Of a DNA stretch of 64,000 nucleotides, positions 61,262 to 64,000 are shown piece by piece. Origin of the DNA: Cinnamomum chago (lineage: Eukaryota > Streptophyta > Magnoliopsida > Laurales > Lauraceae); the NCBI GenBank assembly GCA_038049695.1, contig CP142452.1, positions 109,198,001 to 109,262,000 of the forward strand, in the 5' to 3' direction. A program made the position numbers and the translations under genes. The first letter of the stretch is position 1. Each line of letters opens with the position of its first letter. Under the pieces are notes generated by a model, which searched no databases, was not told where the DNA came from, and worked only from the letters and a program-made list of their open reading frames with translations.

Positions 61262-62824
61262 GGTTCGTTCCTAAGCAGCTCTGCTTTCTTTAGCTGTGTA
61301 ATGGGGGTTGCTCTTGGAAGTGGGGGAAAGGGAGCACTAAATAGGAGGGAGAAACAACGAGTCAAGTCAACTTTTTTTATTTATTTCACATTCTACGTAA
61401 GCAATTTCTCCCCCAATATTTTCTTTCCTTAGGAGAGAAGGATTTCTGTTTTGGACATGGGAGGTGATCGGGGGGGAAACAGGGAAGTAAAATCGGAAGG
61501 AAGGAGAGGACGAGTCAAGTCGACTGATGGAACTGCCCCAGTTGCACTTTCCAAGAAGGATCTAGTTAGGCCGGATTTGTCTTTTACCTACTTTTATCAT
61601 ATGAAACTTCATGGATAGAGGCTAGAGCTAGTAGTTGTCGTTTCTCATTTGTTTTGATTTATGTCAAGGCGTTCACATTCGAGGAAATAACAATGACAAT
61701 TACGACGTAGAGATTACGGACGGCTGAGTCTTACAAGCCGGGCTGAGAATGAGCGAATCAAAATACACTCGTTTTTAGTATACAAGGTGTTTCTAAATTT
61801 TACTTGAATCGGTGTTGGTACAAATGTAAAGGATGATTTTTTAATTAAAAATATAATTTGTCTATACAAATTTATGCTTTTTCTTTAGTCATGATTTTAT
61901 AAAACAATAAGTGATAGGGTGGGACTAACTATTATAGAGGTAAACTAAAATTGGAGGCTTTCCTATAAATTAGGATAATTAGGATGACATTATTTTGTAA
62001 AAGAAATAGAATCTTAATAGATAAGTCCATTATAGTGATGGAATACTTGGCGAGTTGACTTTGACTTTGTCAAGTCACCTCATTTTGATAAAAAAAAGAA
62101 TAAATGTAATTGAGTTAAATATAATTAATTAATGATTGAGATTTGGAGGTAGCAACTTAGAAATGATTAATTGAAATATAATTAATTTAACTAGATTGAA
62201 TTTACATATAGAAATGCATGTCTGTCTAAATTTATAGATATTTGATTTATTTTTAAATTTAAAAAAAATACTTTTTAGAAAAATGACGACTCTCCCTAAT
62301 CATTCAGGTTTCCTTCTCCTATTCAATATTTTAGGGCGAGACAAATCAAAATCAGGAGGTTTCCATCGTTAGCCCACCCTGTATTTCTCCATGTCAAGGC
62401 CTGAGAGACAGGCTTCCGACTCAATTCCTCTTTATTGAATCATAGAACTGCCTTTTGTCATTGTCGGTAGAAACATGTCCCGTTGGTGATGAAGCTTGAA
62501 TGTGGGGTCCGCCGCATCCAAGCATGTTCTCTCTTTTGGGTAACATAATAATTATTGTTGTAGATTGGAACTGAAATTGAGAGAAGGGCCACAAGTGCGG
62601 GTGATTAACGCTAAAATAGAGGCAGAGATGCCAATAGCCCTCTGCTGTAACATCTATTGGCCCTCTGCTGTAACATCATTAGACTGTCATTGGCTTTAGA
62701 GAAACTACATAGCACGATAACTCCCCCCTTTGACTTTTGAATCTTATTTTTCCAGAGGCATCTTATTTTCCATGAAGGGTGGGTGATTCCGCTCAAACAC
62801 TTTATCAAAGACTTTATTTAATAA
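61262..62824. other. 5' flank of the ankyrin gene and spacer
   Basis: The first 100-200 bases should be the leader and core promoter of the minus-strand ankyrin gene. No TATA box is obvious. The rest is AT-rich, with a short direct duplication at about 62631-62665 (GCCCTCTGCTGTAACATC and an adjacent near copy). No gene is seen. Confidence 0.5.
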
Positions 62825-63235
62825 GTTGTTTGCATATTTATATATTTGATAGATAGATTTAATTTTAAGTAATTGGTATCTATTTTTAAAGTAATTACGA
62901 ATGAAATTTGGAGTTAGCAATTTAAAAATTATGACTAGAATGTAATTTGAAATTTATTTTTGATCTTTTACCATTGATATTTATATACAATATGTCTCCT
63001 TTTATTCTTCTTAGTATAGTGCTTTTCTTACATATATAAATGGTTTATTAATTTGAATTGATTGTCATGAATGGATATAAACAAATGTATACTTATATTT
63101 TATCATTATTTGATTCATTTTTAAATGCTTTCGAAATTATTTGAAAATAACATGATTCTCTCGAGTCTATGCTTTGACCCTATCTAAGTCAATTGTTTTA
63201 CATTAGACAAATCGAGTCGAAATCACAAGTTCTTC
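62825..63235 (+). repeat. Dispersed repeat family, copy 2
   Basis: Second copy of the family at 11225-11640, same orientation. It keeps TTTGATAGATAGAT, GGAGTTAGCAATTTAAAAAT, AATGTAATTTGAAAT, TGTCATGAATG and a final GATTCTCTCGAGTC/ATTAGACAAATCGAGTCG segment. Divergence is visible throughout. Confidence 0.75.
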
Positions 63236-63330
63236 AAGTTTGGCGGATTTTATATCTTAGGGTAATCAAGTGATGCTCTTCAATGGAGCAGCTAGGATCA
63301 GCTTGGAAACTCTAGCCTAATTAATGAGTT

Positions 63331-63900
63331 TTTTTTTTTTTTTTTTTTCTGCTTAAAGGTAAATTGTAGCAGAAAGAGAAGGGGAAAGCTAGCAAAGCTA
63401 GCCCCAAATATAGAGGAAGACCAAAAAGGCAAACAAAAGAGAAAAAAAGAAAGCCCAAGTTAAGATCCAAAGGGTCCACGAAAAATAAAGACGAATGTTA
63501 GAGAGAAAAAGGAGAATTATTTGAACCTGGTAAGTTAACTATGGACAAGAGTATCTAATCTTTAATCAAGCACTTTTGCTCTAGCAGAAGAAGGAACACC
63601 TCCATTAAAGACTTCATCATTTCTTTGGAGCCAAATTGCATAGGTTACAGACAGCGCATATTGGCTTCTCTGAAGATGCTCTGCCTGAAGCTAAAGCCGA
63701 CCATAAGCTTGAAGGAGTTGAGGGAATAGGCTGAAGAGGGTAATTTAGCACATTAAGCAACCAACACTAGAGATCTGTAGAGAAAGGGTAGAGGAAGAGC
63801 ATGTGGAGGTTATCTTCAGAACTATTGAGGCATAGGGAGCAACGGGAAGCAAGATCGAGGGAGGGTTTGGTAGCTCTGATTTTTCTATTTCCGTAATATA
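63331..63900 (-). mobile_element. L1-type LINE remnant with poly(A) tail
   Basis: On the minus strand from about 63860 one can read ASRCSLCLNSSEDNLHMLFL and, after a frameshift, VTYAIWLQRNDEVFNGG followed by VPSSARAKVLD. These match the zinc-binding C-X2-C-X-C segment and the WSIWLERN-RVF segment at the end of plant L1 reverse transcriptases. A run of about 20 T at 63331-63349 is the poly(A) tail in minus orientation. The 5' part may lie beyond the window end. Confidence 0.7.
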
Positions 63901-64000
63901 TTATATAAAAACTTTGTTGACTCTTTATATGTGTTTTTATTTAATTTAATTTTATTTCTTTTGTTTGAATCCCCAATCAAACACTCCCTTTCTAACACTT

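Overview
The window reads as nuclear DNA of a flowering plant. It is AT-rich, the genes have GT-AG introns and are far apart, the proteins belong to land-plant families (GT47 exostosins, the AP-4 accessory protein MTV1, the plant-specific TFIIB-like protein PTF2, an ATL RING-H2 ligase, an ankyrin-PGG membrane protein, a NINJA relative), and the spacers are packed with small hAT/Mutator-type elements, SINE-like and LINE remnants and one solo LTR. The species cannot be fixed from the sequence alone. Long introns and the repeat mix would suit a magnoliid or basal eudicot, but that is a guess.

Layout. 0-8 kb: minus-strand GT47 glycosyltransferase copy 1, all four exons present but broken by a deletion/frameshift in exon 1 and a 1-nt insertion in the last exon. 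8-13.5 kb: spacer with an 822-bp foldback Mutator-like element. 13.9-19.3 kb: GT47 copy 2, an intact tandem duplicate with the same intron positions. 21.9-28 kb: MTV1 on the minus strand, five exons, 710 aa, with an RTE-type LINE fragment in intron 2. 30-35.1 kb: PTF2 on the plus strand, one coding exon, probably preceded by a 5'UTR intron that holds an L1-type LINE remnant. 38.8-41 kb: a Mutator-like element, then a truncated, frameshifted NINJA pseudogene. 42-47.1 kb: a transposon cluster (SINE, two hAT elements with recognisable 8-bp target duplications, two MITEs). 47.4-48.6 kb: an intact single-exon ATL42-like E3 ligase on the minus strand. 52.5-57.1 kb: a hAT-like element with internal repeats, a third MITE copy and a 2.66-kb solo LTR. 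58.2-61.3 kb: a two-exon ankyrin-PGG membrane protein on the minus strand, joined across a GC-AG intron. 61.3-64 kb: spacer ending in a LINE remnant.

The genes do not form a pathway or cluster. The only local relationship is the GT47 tandem pair. I found no rRNA or tRNA gene, no CRISPR array and no viral gene. No clearly new biological system stands out. The best leads are the GT47 pair and its decay, AP-4-binding-like motifs in MTV1, the inferred 5'UTR intron of PTF2, a 40-bp poly(T) insertion with a 15-bp target duplication, and several well-bounded transposons with unusual internal arrays.
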